Of a DNA stretch of 64,000 bases, positions 49,240 to 59,309 are shown one piece after another (position 1 is the stretch's first letter; each line of letters starts with the position of its first letter). The DNA is taken from positions 293,178-357,177 of the forward strand of contig CBFFRQ010000038.1 in NCBI GenBank assembly GCA_965644315.1. Reading direction: 5' to 3'. Source of the stretch: Caecitellus pseudoparvulus. Lineage: Eukaryota; Bigyra: Bicosoecida. The translations under genes and the position numbers were made by a program. The notes under the pieces are model-generated. The model was given only the letters and a program-made list of their open reading frames with translations, was not told the origin of the DNA and did not search any database.

Positions 49240-50616
49240 TTACGTGGGCACGACAGCAGTGGTCACTTGGCAGTCGATGGCGCAGCGGTTGAAGCCTCTG
49301 GCCAGGCGGAAGTACCCTGCCTCGCCCCAGGCAGCCCCCCAGCTGTTCTTCACGAGCCAGTACGGAAGCCCCGAGGCGGCGTCAGTGCCGTACCCCACCA
49401 GCAAGACTGCGTGGTCCAATGCATCGCACTGTGAGGAGCAAGCGAGGAACCCGGTGGGGTTCCACACGCCCCCGCCGTACCACTCCAAACCAGTTGCGTC
49501 CATGAGCACTGACAGCGGCCCCTGCTGAGCCAGCGCCAGCTTCATCGCAGTCTCGTTAGCGTCAATGCGGTGCCAGCCAGAGATGGTGGCTGCTGGTGTG
49601 TGGCTGGCGCACACGAGCTTGGACCGTGTGTGGTTGCAGTAGGTGGGGGGCGGCCCGCAGAACGTCGTGTTGGGGTTCAACATGCACGGGTAGCAGGCGC
49701 CGGTCCCTGCGCAGTACGGGTGCGACGCCGCGCTGGGCACGCCGCCCACACTTTCGATGAAGCCGTATGCGCGGTACGGCCACCCTCCAAACACGGAGCA
49801 GTCGCGATCATCACAGTCCTGGGTGTCGGGAGCGGCGTTTGGAGTGTGCCGAAGTGCTGCGTTGCGAGCACCTTCGAACAGAGCACGTACCACCAGGTAC
49901 TCGGCACTCAGAGGGGTGAGCCCATGCCCCGCAAGTGCCCATTGCCCCTCGATGTTTTCCACCGTCGAAAAGGCCCAGCAGCTGCCGACAGTGCCCTGCG
50001 ATGGAGTGGAGGGTGCGGGGTGTGCCAGCCGTCGCGCCTGTCCCCGCAACGCAGTGACAACACACTTGATCTGACACGGGTGTCACGCAGGGAACGGAGG
50101 AGTTACGCCAATCCAGAGTATCGGGCAGGCCCTGTGTGGTAGGCGCACGCGGAGGGGCGTGGGTCTTCGTCAGAGGCGTTGCTGGTTGCAGCAACAAAAT
50201 CCGCACCTGAGCGTCGCCTTGGGCAAGCGGAAGCACTGGCTGACGCGCGAACTCCGGGTGGGATCGGCGGGCGAGGCGACGAGCCTTGATTTCCTCGGGT
50301 GTCCAGTCTGCAAACTGAAGGGCCACGTTGCAGTTCAATGGACAAGGCGAGTGGGAAGGCTGTGGGAGGTGGTTGGCTGGTGTCTCACCCGGTTCACCTC
50401 CGCCCAGAACTGTCCCTTGCCCTCCCGATTCAGGCTAGCAATGACCTTCAGATTTTCCTCATACACTTTTTCCCTCTGGATGAAGTCTTGGACTCCGTAC
50501 TGCTTCCCGTAGCGGCGTGAGAACTCCTTGAAGGTAGGCGGCTGGGACACGCTGGCTGCGCCACGCAGCAGAGCCAGACAGCCGCAGACAACTGCTGTTG
50601 CGTGCAGGGAACGCAT
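49240..50616 (-). CDS. Papain-family (C1A) cysteine protease, cathepsin-like proenzyme
   Basis: Three exons on the minus strand, 50616-50389, 50314-50066 and 49995-49240, give 410 residues. A signal peptide (TAVVCGCLALLRGAAS) is followed by an I29 inhibitor propeptide (FKEFSRRYGKQY, then NR-FADWTPEEI across the first splice). The mature enzyme begins near LPDTLDWR. The second splice joins SDQ to GTVGSCWAFS, placing the catalytic Cys at about 165. The catalytic His (about 354, DHAVLLVGYG) and Asn (about 376, VKNSWGAAWGEAGYFR) are in place. The usual NQGxCGSCW reads DQGTVGSCW, so one disulfide Cys before the catalytic Cys is missing. Cys-rich loops occur in the middle. It probably works in lysosomes or is secreted. 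It is divergent from the debranching-enzyme gene. Confidence 0.92.
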
Positions 50617-50924
50617 GGTGGACAAAATTGGTACGATGCCGTGCTGGTGTCCGTCTTGGTGGAGCAGGTAGAGGATTGTACGTTTGGGCTCTACATTTAG
50701 CTCGGTGGACGATTGTGCTTGGAAAAGTAGATCGGGTGATCTGACCTGCAGGAAGCTTGCTCAGAATCCAGAGCGAAATCTTGACTAGATGTTCAAAAAT
50801 AACAGGCCCATGCCAGTGTCCTCTCGCATGATACCACAGGGCAGTGTGGCGATTGCCAGCGAAGTGTTCTACTTGCCATTCACCCGTGTGTCGATTTGGG
50901 CTGCATGGTCACTTCGTGCTCAGC
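50617..50924. promoter_or_regulatory. Divergent 5' region of protease and debranching enzyme
   Basis: About 300 bp lie between the protease ATG (-) and the first in-frame ATG of the debranching enzyme (+). The part after about 50832 is open in the debranching-enzyme frame and may be coding through a short upstream exon. It is AT-richer near 50630-50800. Confidence 0.4.
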
Positions 50925-53900
50925 ATGCAAGGCGAGCAAGCTTTTGTGGTGTACCTGGACGATGGGGGGATGCCCCTGCGTCAGGGCCCATTGATCATGC
51001 CATGTGAAGGGTCGTGTCATTGGATGGTGCAGACCTCTGAGTTGGTGGACCTGTCTACTGCACAGCTGTGGCTCGCAGAAGGCGGGCGTGGTGAGGGCGA
51101 GTCCAAGTTCCGCAGGCTGCCTTCGCTACGGGCCACTTTGGATGGGAGCTGGTGTGCAAGCGCAGACCGCCTGCCAGTGGGAAACCACGAGTTTGTCTTT
51201 ATCGTACAGCGCTTCTCTGACGGCAGTGCCATTGACGAGGACCCTCAGGGCACTTGGAGTGACGGCCCGTGGCACGGGCGTGAGCCCAGCACACCCCGCA
51301 CCTTGGCCCAGCTGCCTGGCAGCCCTGGGTGGCTCGTTGGGCCGCGGCAGCACATCGCCGTGCTCCCACGAGGACCGAATGACCAGGAACTAGCTGGGCT
51401 CAGCATGCAGACGGTGCTGACACGGTGTGCGGGGCCCTGTGCGGATTGGCCATCGAGGTTGGGCGCCACCCTGGCCAGCGGCTGCAACATGGTGCACTTG
51501 TCTCCCGTGCAGCAGCTGGGCGCCAGTGGCAGTGCGTACAGCATCAAGGACCAGCTGGCACCTGGGGCATCCCTCTCCCCAGAGCTAGAGCCAGTGCCCC
51601 ACGGAGACACTTCTGTTTGCGGACGGGTGCAGGTCGCAGACCCTGACGCCGCAAAGACTGCGGGAGGCTCCAGCGCCGGAGCACAGGGGGCCGGGGCAGG
51701 GGCATGGTCGGGACTGCGCGCTGCGTTGGAAGAGCTGCGCAGTGCTGGGGCTGGTGCTGCGTGCGACCTGGTGCCCAACCACACTGCCGACGACAGCGAC
51801 TGGTTGCTGGCAGCGCCGGATGCGGCATTCACTCCTGCGAACAGCCCATGGCTGTCTGCAGCATACTCGCTGGACACCTCCATCATGAATTTCTCTGCCC
51901 AGCTCTGCAGCGGCAGCGCACAGTGCCCTGCCGCCGCCATTCTTCGGGAAGTGGTTGGCAGTGCTGATTGCGTCCGCAAGATGTATGAGGGTGAGGCAGG
52001 GCCGCTGGTGAATTGTGAGGCCACAGTGGACGCGTGTGCCGACGCAATGGAGGCGTTTGTGAAGGAAGACGCACGGGTATGGGAGTACTACGTCATGGAC
52101 GTCGACGCAGCTGTTGCAAGCGCTGTGGACGGCCTGGCATTGGTGCCGGCCGCACAGGAAGCGGAATACTGGCAACGGGCGAGTGCGGCAGGTAGCGATG
52201 CTGCAGCGTTGATGGCATCGGCGGTGCAGGATGATACGCTGAAGGGCGAGCTTCTCCCGGCCGATTCGACTGGGCAACCCATGCCCAGTGCAGGGGCGGC
52301 ATGCTCCTCCTTGACTACAGAGTACGATGCGCCGTCCTGGCACAGCCTCGCGTCCATCAAGGCTGACCTTGTGCAGAGCTGCGCAGATGCGTTGCTCGCC
52401 TTGGAAGGTGGACTGGAGAACCCCACCGCAGGCGGGCTGCGGTTCCCGGTTAAGGTGCGCAGTGGCGTGCTTGCAGCTGCAGTGAACTGGCTTGCCTGCT
52501 CAATTGGAGAGCCACCCTTGCGGCAGAAGCGCTGGGCAGGCATGGTGACAGCGGCTGCAGGCGACACGAAGCAGGGCGTCGAAGATGCCGCTCGGCCGCC
52601 ACTGCCTCCACTCTTGCCTCTGGTGAGTGCGAAGCAGGCGGGAGCAGCTGGGGGAGGTGAACTGCCGAGTGACCTCGTGCTGCTTCTTCGCCGAGTGCTG
52701 GAGGCCGTAAACCTGAGGCTTTACGAGCGATACGACGCCGACTTTGCAGCTGCCATGAAGTCAACGCGCTCGACCATGAAGCACAGGTGGCTGTCTGAGT
52801 TTGACGGGGCAGGCCGCGTGTCGCTGGCCACGCCGCTCGTGAATTCGTACTTCGTGCGGTGGGACAGGGAGCCGTGGGAAGGCCAATTTTCCATGGACCC
52901 AGCGAAGTATGCAGCTGTCTTTGCATGCAACGGGTTCGTGTGGGGCGGCGACCCAAAAGTGCCCTTCATCTTCCCAGACCAAGTTGCCAGGTCCATTGCG
53001 GCAGCGGAAGCAGCAGCAGCCCACGACCACTCGCCCCCCTTGCCACACCTCGGGCCGGACGGGGAGGAGTCTGCTGGCCCACAGGTCTCACAGTCTGACA
53101 GTGGCAACTGCGGGGAACATGCAGGCAGCTCCCTGCCGTGGGGATTCCGCCACCCTGTGCTGTCTGCCAGCTGCCCCTTCGTGCGGCGCGAGGTGGTCAT
53201 TTGGGGAGACTGCGTCAAGCTTCGGTACGGCGACGGCAAGGATCTGTCGACGCCCCTGTGGCAGCGCATGCTGCAGTACGCCTGCGAAACTGCTGCGAGT
53301 TTTGATGGCGTGCGCCTGGACAACTGCCATGGCACGCCTCTGCACGTGTCTGCGACGCTTGTGCGGGCCATGCGCAGGGTGCGGCCCAACTTATTGGTGT
53401 TTGCCGAGCTGTTCACAGACAGCTGGGAAGTGGACGCTGAGTTCGTGTCGGTGCTGGGGATTTCTGCACTTGTTCGGGACACGCCCAGCAGTGACTCATC
53501 GACCGGCCTGGCTGCGTTGGTGGGCGGCAACGGCGTGGCTGGCAGCTCCCTTGCGTGGGGCACCCTGGCCTCCCTGCGCACGGCAGCTCGTGACGTGCCC
53601 ACCGCTCTGCCCAGCATTTTGTACGATTGCACCCATGACAACGAGCTTCCTGCCCAACGCCATAGTGTGCAACAGACGCTGCCCATCGCCGCAGCAGTGA
53701 GTTTCTCCAGCGGACCCATCGGTTCAACTCGGGGCGTTGACGAGCTGCTTCCCAAGCAGCTCAATGTCGTGACAGAGCGCCGTCTGTATGCGGAGGACAG
53801 CGACTGGGGCATGCTGCGAGCTCGTCGAGTTCTGTCTCGCTTTCACTCAGCCATGGCTCGTTGGGGCCTCCGTGAGTGTTTCGCTGAGGTGCTTGAGGAG

Positions 53901-56438
53901 TCGGGCATTGTGAAAGTACAGCGCACTAGCGCCTCGTCTGGGATTTGCGTAACCTTGCTGGCACACGCGTTTCCGTCAGGCGTCGGCAGGGGCAGCAAGA
54001 CAACTGTAGTTGATGGCGATGCAGCCCGCGTCGTTGTGCTGGGGCGCATTACTGCTGCCCACTGTGGTGATGGTGCTGCACAGCGCATTGCACCTGTGGA
54101 GCACGAAGTTGATTGGCATCAAGTGGCGGGACTGGAGGAGTGTCTGGGAGCGGGCTCGGCGGAGGAGGCTGTGGCAGCTGTGGAGGGCGCTGCACCGTTG
54201 CCCGGTGCGGAATGGGGCGTCGCTTTCAGCAGCCACGAAGCCTCCAAGGCTGTGGCGACCTTGGATACTTCCAAGTTTGCATGTGGATCCATCGCCGTCC
54301 TTGTCAGCTTCGTGCCGCGGCTGTCAAGCCTCACGCCGCCGATCAAGGTGTGGAGTCCCACGGAGGCAGTCCAGGCCACGGGCGATGGCTTGTTGGAGGG
54401 TGTGTCGATGGACGGGCTTCGGCACTTGTTGTTTCTGTGCGAGGCGGAAGAGCGGGATGCCACAGGGGGCGAGCATGGTGTTTACGTCGTGCCGGGACAT
54501 GGGGCGCTGGCTTGGGCTGGCCTGGCAGGGATTGAGCCCCTGCTGCGTGACATGCTGCGCGAAGATGGCACCTGGCACGCGATCGCCCACCATGCACGGC
54601 ACGGGCTGTGGTACGTGGAGTACGCCAAGACGAGGGCTTCACGCTGCGATGAGCTGGACAGCGTCTGCGCTTGGCTAGAGGAGGTGTCGGCTGCTGCGGC
54701 AGTTCCCACGTTTCGCCGCCCCGCGTTCCTCGCAGCGACAGTCCTGCACCTGTACCATGAAGCGCTGCGCCGTGTTTGGCGCCTCATGGGCGCTGCTCCT
54801 GTGCTGGAGGAGCTGGAAGGTCGCGGGCAAGACTTCGACGAGTGGAGAACAGTGCACGCTGCTGCTCTGTCTGCAGCTCTGCCGTTGCCAGCAGCGTTGC
54901 AGCTGTGTCTCACGTGCCCCATGCTGCTCGGGGAGACGCCATCAGCACCGCTACTGCGCCAGAAGCGGCTGCACATTGACGGGGCATGGTCGCGTGGCGG
55001 TGGCAGCTTGGCTGCCGGCTTGCCGCACTTTAGCACGGGGTACATGAGGTGCTGGGGCCGAGATACATTCATTGCGCTGAGGGGCTTGCTCCTGGCCACC
55101 GGCCAGCGCCAAGCAGCCTTGCAGCACATCGCTGCCTTTGCCTCGGAAGTCGAGCATGGCCTCGTCCCCAACTTGCACAACGCAGGGGAGCGCCCCCGGT
55201 TCAACGCCCGGGATGCCGTGTGGTGGTGGGCACAGGCCGTTGTGGACACAGTTGCACTGTCTCAAGGGGACGCCAGTGCCGACCAGGCGGAAGTCCTGGG
55301 ACTGACCGTTCGGCGGCGAGGCAGCGAAGCTGTCTGCACCGTGGCAGATGTCCTGGTGGAAGTGCTGCAGGCTGCCTGGGAAGGGCGTGCTTTCGTTGAG
55401 GAGGGCGCGGGCCCTGCCATTGACGAGCACATGCAGGAGGAGGGGTTCCATGTCTCCTTTGGCGTGCCTCGGTCTGGAGTGTACGCTCAGGCGGGGCTGG
55501 TGCCGGGTGGAAACCCCCGGAACTGCGGCACGTGGATGGACAAGATGGGCTCTACCCCAGGGCTGAACGCAGGCGTCCCCGCCACACCCCGGCATGGTGC
55601 ACCCATTGAACTGACTGCGCTGCAGGCCAGCGTGCTGAAGTTTGCCGTGGAGCAGGGCCTGGAGGTGCCTGGCGTGCCAGTGCAGGAGTGGTTGCAGCGG
55701 CTTTCTGCACGCGCTGGGGACGCGTACTGGATACCGACACCCGTGCCTGAGTCTCCCACAGGCATGCAGGGGGCGAGCCAGGAAGACATGCAACACCACG
55801 TGCGCAGTGTGTTGGTGAGCCAGTGGAGTCGGGGGGGTCTGCGTGACACCGTTGCTTCCGGCCCTGCTTTTGACGGGCCGCAGCTGCCAGACGCACACTG
55901 GGAGGGCGAGTTCGCTGAGTACCAGCAGCGCTGCAACCAGTTGCTGGCACTGGCAGTTGCGCCTTGGTTGTTTGATTCCAGCGAGGGGGCCGACAAACCC
56001 CGCCTGTCTTCCGCGCTTGCACTGTGCGAACGGCAGTTGCTGGGATGTGGCAGCATGGGTGTCCGGACGCTCAGTCCAGCTGATGCTGCTTTCCGGGGTG
56101 CCTATGACAACAGTGCTGTTGGAGACAAGTCTACAGCAGCGGGTTGGAACTATCACCAAGGTCCCGAGTGGCTGTGGCCATTCGGGTACTACTGGCGCGC
56201 TCGGCTGCATCTGAAGCGACTGCGCGGCGGCAGTGGCGGAGCAGAGGCACTGCACCAGCTGTGGGCGCGCCTCGCGCCACACGTGCGGCATTTGGCCCGG
56301 CAAGCTAGCCACGGTGGACTCCCAGAGCTCATGAACCAAGGCAACACACACTGCCATGACGGTTGCCCGGTGCAAGCCTGGTCGAGCGCCACCGTGCTGG
56401 ATGCATTGCTGGACACGGCAGGCGCCGCGAGGGCGTGA
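50925..56438 (+). CDS. AGL: Glycogen debranching enzyme, AGL type (4-alpha-glucanotransferase + amylo-1,6-glucosidase)
   Basis: The bifunctional cytosolic enzyme moves maltotriosyl units off glycogen branches and then cleaves the 1,6-linked glucose. The model from the first in-frame ATG gives 1,837 residues in one exon, about 300 more than the human enzyme, with Ala/Ser-rich insertions. Transferase motifs: NMVHLSPVQQLG, DLVPNHTADDS, VRLDNCHGTPLH (nucleophile Asp about 799), FAELFT (Glu about 828) and THDNE (Asp about 905). Glucosidase motifs: GLPHFSTGYMRCWGRDTFIALRG, DAVWWWAQ, NCGTWMDKMG (about 1535-1544) and YHQGPEWLWPFGYY. The true start is probably slightly upstream: the frame is open back to 50832 and residues just before the ATG (VCRFGLHGHF) resemble the family's N terminus, so a short 5' exon is likely. 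This fused enzyme is typical of glycogen users, not plants. Confidence 0.93.
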   Translation: MQGEQAFVVYLDDGGMPLRQGPLIMPCEGSCHWMVQTSELVDLSTAQLWLAEGGRGEGESKFRRLPSLRATLDGSWCASADRLPVGNHEFVFIVQRFSDGSAIDEDPQGTWSDGPWHGREPSTPRTLAQLPGSPGWLVGPRQHIAVLPRGPNDQELAGLSMQTVLTRCAGPCADWPSRLGATLASGCNMVHLSPVQQLGASGSAYSIKDQLAPGASLSPELEPVPHGDTSVCGRVQVADPDAAKTAGGSSAGAQGAGAGAWSGLRAALEELRSAGAGAACDLVPNHTADDSDWLLAAPDAAFTPANSPWLSAAYSLDTSIMNFSAQLCSGSAQCPAAAILREVVGSADCVRKMYEGEAGPLVNCEATVDACADAMEAFVKEDARVWEYYVMDVDAAVASAVDGLALVPAAQEAEYWQRASAAGSDAAALMASAVQDDTLKGELLPADSTGQPMPSAGAACSSLTTEYDAPSWHSLASIKADLVQSCADALLALEGGLENPTAGGLRFPVKVRSGVLAAAVNWLACSIGEPPLRQKRWAGMVTAAAGDTKQGVEDAARPPLPPLLPLVSAKQAGAAGGGELPSDLVLLLRRVLEAVNLRLYERYDADFAAAMKSTRSTMKHRWLSEFDGAGRVSLATPLVNSYFVRWDREPWEGQFSMDPAKYAAVFACNGFVWGGDPKVPFIFPDQVARSIAAAEAAAAHDHSPPLPHLGPDGEESAGPQVSQSDSGNCGEHAGSSLPWGFRHPVLSASCPFVRREVVIWGDCVKLRYGDGKDLSTPLWQRMLQYACETAASFDGVRLDNCHGTPLHVSATLVRAMRRVRPNLLVFAELFTDSWEVDAEFVSVLGISALVRDTPSSDSSTGLAALVGGNGVAGSSLAWGTLASLRTAARDVPTALPSILYDCTHDNELPAQRHSVQQTLPIAAAVSFSSGPIGSTRGVDELLPKQLNVVTERRLYAEDSDWGMLRARRVLSRFHSAMARWGLRECFAEVLEESGIVKVQRTSASSGICVTLLAHAFPSGVGRGSKTTVVDGDAARVVVLGRITAAHCGDGAAQRIAPVEHEVDWHQVAGLEECLGAGSAEEAVAAVEGAAPLPGAEWGVAFSSHEASKAVATLDTSKFACGSIAVLVSFVPRLSSLTPPIKVWSPTEAVQATGDGLLEGVSMDGLRHLLFLCEAEERDATGGEHGVYVVPGHGALAWAGLAGIEPLLRDMLREDGTWHAIAHHARHGLWYVEYAKTRASRCDELDSVCAWLEEVSAAAAVPTFRRPAFLAATVLHLYHEALRRVWRLMGAAPVLEELEGRGQDFDEWRTVHAAALSAALPLPAALQLCLTCPMLLGETPSAPLLRQKRLHIDGAWSRGGGSLAAGLPHFSTGYMRCWGRDTFIALRGLLLATGQRQAALQHIAAFASEVEHGLVPNLHNAGERPRFNARDAVWWWAQAVVDTVALSQGDASADQAEVLGLTVRRRGSEAVCTVADVLVEVLQAAWEGRAFVEEGAGPAIDEHMQEEGFHVSFGVPRSGVYAQAGLVPGGNPRNCGTWMDKMGSTPGLNAGVPATPRHGAPIELTALQASVLKFAVEQGLEVPGVPVQEWLQRLSARAGDAYWIPTPVPESPTGMQGASQEDMQHHVRSVLVSQWSRGGLRDTVASGPAFDGPQLPDAHWEGEFAEYQQRCNQLLALAVAPWLFDSSEGADKPRLSSALALCERQLLGCGSMGVRTLSPADAAFRGAYDNSAVGDKSTAAGWNYHQGPEWLWPFGYYWRARLHLKRLRGGSGGAEALHQLWARLAPHVRHLARQASHGGLPELMNQGNTHCHDGCPVQAWSSATVLDALLDTAGAARA

Positions 56439-56478
56439 TGCGCCTGAACGCAGTCGCAGTCTTCTCGCCACTGCAGCT

Positions 56479-58020
56479 TCACTCCTTGACCAGAGACACA
56501 GAATGCACACCCGTCACGCCCTCGCGTCGCAGCCTGGCCTTCATGGCAGGCACGTCGTCCTCGCCCATGCCGATGGGGTCTGCCACGCGGATGCGTTCCT
56601 CCCGCCCATCCACGAAGTGCACGTGCAGCAGCGCAGTGGGCGTGCCATCTGCAAGGTGGCTCGTGCGTGCTGCCCCTGTGGTGCCAGAAGCAGTCTCCGC
56701 GGACCCTGCCAAGGAGCCTGCCCCAATCGTCCTGCCCCCTGCATCTGGAGCGCGGGCTGAAGTCATCGCGGCAGTCACGCCCAGCTCAGCGTCCAGGTCG
56801 CCTCGCAGGCCAGCCAAGAGCTCCTCCCGGGACACCGCGCCGCTGCCGTCCACGTCGAAGAAGAGGTACAGCGCAGACAGCTCCCGCTCAGGCAGAGGCA
56901 CGCCCAGGCGCTTGAGGCCTTGGCGCAGAATGGCCAGGCTGATGCTGCCGGAGGGGTCCAGGGGGCGCCCCCCCGCAGCCACTCGTGCCGACTGCTCCAA
57001 GGCATCTGCCAGGGCCTCGGAGCCCAGGGAGGCGGAGCCGTACCGCCGTGTGAGGGCCAGGCGCACCCGATCCAGCACCTGCCCGAGGCCCAGCCCCGCA
57101 CCTGGTGCGAGGGCCATGCTGCTGCCCAGCTTGCGGATGCCTGTGGGCTTGTCTGGCGCATCTGCGTGGCCGATGGTGGGGTCGCCCAGGTCATTTGTGA
57201 AGGCTGCCGAGCGGGCGAAGGGGTTGGCCTTGTTGGCGGCCTCCGAGGCGGGGAACACGCCTTCGGCAAGTCGCTGGGAGTACACGGTGACGGGCGCATC
57301 TCCTGCTGCAGCGGGGCCACCGGCGCCACGTGTCGTGTCCAAGGCGCCCATGGCACCCTCTGGTGCCAGGGATGCGCCGAGTGCGGCGGGGTCCGCTATG
57401 GTGGCCCGGGGCGGCATCCAGCCACAGCTGACGGCGAAGTCCACGTCCCTGGCTGAGGCGGGGAGGGGCTTGCCCTCCTGGGTCTTCATGATGCGCGCAC
57501 CGGAGGCATCTGCGTAGCACTTGTCGTCGTGGCGCGTGAAGGCTGCCTGCTGCGTGGACGTCAGGTACCGCGCGTTGGCCTGGCGTTGCTGCGTGGAGGC
57601 CAGAGTCGACTCGGCGTGCTGCTTGGCTTCGGCTTGCATGCGGGCGAGGCGTGCCCGGGCCCGTGGTGGCAACGGCACACCCTCGAACTCAGCTTGGTGC
57701 TTGATGACGTTGTGTGCGTCGCGGGCCTGGGATTCCACGCCGCGGTAGCTCTGTGCAGCAGCAAAGAGGCCGTGCAACAGCAAAGCGACGCAAGCACCAG
57801 TGCTGGCTGGGAACGCACACCCTGGGCATTGAGCACTCGCGTGGCTGTGCTGGACAGCTGCTCTGCTGTCACCCCAGCTTCAATCAACTGCCGGTCCTCG
57901 AACCAGTTCCCCATCAGCTGCGGCGGGGCAGGCATGCCGCGTGCTGTGGTGGCGATGCGCGATCTCGCCAAAAACGTGCTCACTCACCGCACGAGGCTTG
58001 CCAGTCTGGTTGAAAGCCAT
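56479..58020 (-). CDS. EF-hand protein, possibly axonemal
   Basis: Three exons on the minus strand, 58020-57988, 57917-57819 and 57750-56479, give 467 residues. The first exon is 33 nt (MAFNQTGKPRA). A canonical calcium-binding EF-hand loop, DVDGSGAVSREE, lies at about 343-354 after an LSALYLFF helix; the preceding half (RRYGSASLGSEALADALEQ) looks like a degenerate partner. The N-terminal LMGNWFEDRQL and the YLTSTQQAAF segment resemble short motifs seen in ciliary and microtubule-lumen proteins, so an axonemal role is possible but unproven. The C-terminal ~55 residues look like a compact fold I do not recognise. The stop is 40 bp from the debranching-enzyme stop, facing it. Confidence 0.78.
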
Positions 58021-58524
58021 GAGTGTGGTAAGGAGTGGCTAAAGATTGGGGTAGTGACGACCCAAATCGCAGAGCAATGCTCGCTCCGCTGGCCTGCAAC
58101 GGTGCCAATCGGCAGGTAGCGGCGGGCGCCGTGCGGAAATTGCTCCGCCGCAAATGAAGCAGTGTGCGAGTGAAGCGGAAGCGGAGGAGATTTGGGGGGC
58201 GGGGCTTGTGGAAGAGTAAATTTATATGCTGTGAGAGTGTGCGCGCAGCATGGGCCATCTTGAATCGGGAGCGGGGGGACGTAGGGGGAGGCACGGCGAA
58301 GTCGGTGGGCGGTCTTCCCAACGCCTGAAGATGACAAACCTTCCCCGACAACGTCCGCAGCACGAGTCGTTCCAATTCAGTTGTGTTGTGGAGTGAAGTG
58401 CATGGGCGAAGTGCGGCTTGTGGTCTCTGTGGTGCAGGACTGCGGAGGGGAAGCCAAGCAGTCCCATTTCGCAGCTGCGGTTCAGCGTTGAAAGCGTTGC
58501 GTGGGGGAGAGACAGGCTCGCAGA
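58021..58524. promoter_or_regulatory. Divergent promoter region with TATA-like site
   Basis: These 504 bp separate the start codons of the EF-hand gene (-) and the HAD gene (+). An AT-rich TAAATTTATATG stretch at 58217-58228 stands out against the GC-rich flanks and could serve as a TATA-like element in either direction. This is not otherwise supported. Confidence 0.35.
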
Positions 58525-59006
58525 ATGGCACTCGAAAGTAGTGCTGACGAGGCACACTTGCAAGGCCAGGCGTCTGCTGAGGAACTCGACCCAAGCACGG
58601 CGGACGGGCGAGAGCAAGCGGTAATTGGTTGCCACGTCAGGCACTCTGCCCTAACCCCGGAAGCACAGAAGAGAATCAAGGCCATCTGCTTTGACTTGGA
58701 CGATACTTTGTGCGTGAATCGGGGCCTAGGCATGCCTTGCATGGTGTCCTTCACGCGTGTGCCCTTCGTTGCAGGTGGGACAATTCAGAGGTTCTGGCTG
58801 CGGCTTGCGCCGCACACACACGCTGGCTGGCGGAAAGGCACCCCGACGTGGAGCAGCCACTCCGAGCTGCACCACTGGGACACCGCATGATGGACATTGC
58901 GAAGCGGCAGACCCACCTGTCCCACTGCTACACACTGCTCCGGGAGGCCGCCGTCCGTGAAGTGCTCGCTGAAGCACAGCTTCCTCCCAGGGCCGTGTCT
59001 CATTGA
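58525..59006 (+). pseudogene. HAD-type hydrolase, truncated by transposon insertion
   Basis: Two exons, 58525-58709 and 58775-59006, are joined across a 65-nt GTGCGT...CAG intron. Splicing restores the HAD motif I AICFDLDDTLWDN; the Asp pair is the nucleophile and acid-base of this phosphatase superfamily. A cap-type helical region follows (AAHTRWLAERHP, HRMMDIAKRQTHLSHCY), in a pattern like YigB/pyridine-nucleotide HAD enzymes. The frame ends after 138 residues. The last five residues and the stop come from the transposon's left inverted repeat, which begins at 58991. Motifs II, III and IV, needed for catalysis, are absent, so the product should be inactive. The missing part is expected beyond the window's right edge. 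Confidence 0.8.
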
Positions 59007-59007
59007 G
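58991..59007 (+). repeat. Left terminal inverted repeat
   Basis: Starts GGCCGTGTCTCATTGAG and pairs with the inverted copy at 63984-64000, with mismatches at positions 5 and 10. Its TGA ends the HAD reading frame. Confidence 0.85.
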
Positions 59008-59181
59008 GCCAGCGGAGGCCTCTGAATCGAGAAAATCTGTGAAACGAGAATGCATTTTTTGAAGTTCACGGAAAAGTGCTGCAGGCAGCATGTTTTGTCA
59101 CCTTGACACTAACAGAGGATGTTAGACTTGAACGGCCGCTCTGTCGTGTGCAACAGAGCGTTGTTTATCGAGCCTATTAGC

Positions 59182-59194
59182 ATGCGGAATTTGC
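59182..59194 (+). repeat. Left subterminal inverted repeat
   Basis: ATGCGGAATTTGC is repeated exactly in inverted orientation at 63825-63837. Weaker, gapped inverted similarity runs between these copies and the element ends, so the terminal repeats may once have been about 180-200 bp long. A transposase-binding role is possible. Confidence 0.7.
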
Positions 59195-59309
59195 CACTTG
59201 CTGGCAGTGGTTTGTGTACCATGGCGAGCAGTGCAGATATGGATATCAAACTCTACTTTTAAACTATTCACAGTAAGTTGTGAGCATACTCTTGGAATGA
59301 TTTGCTGCC

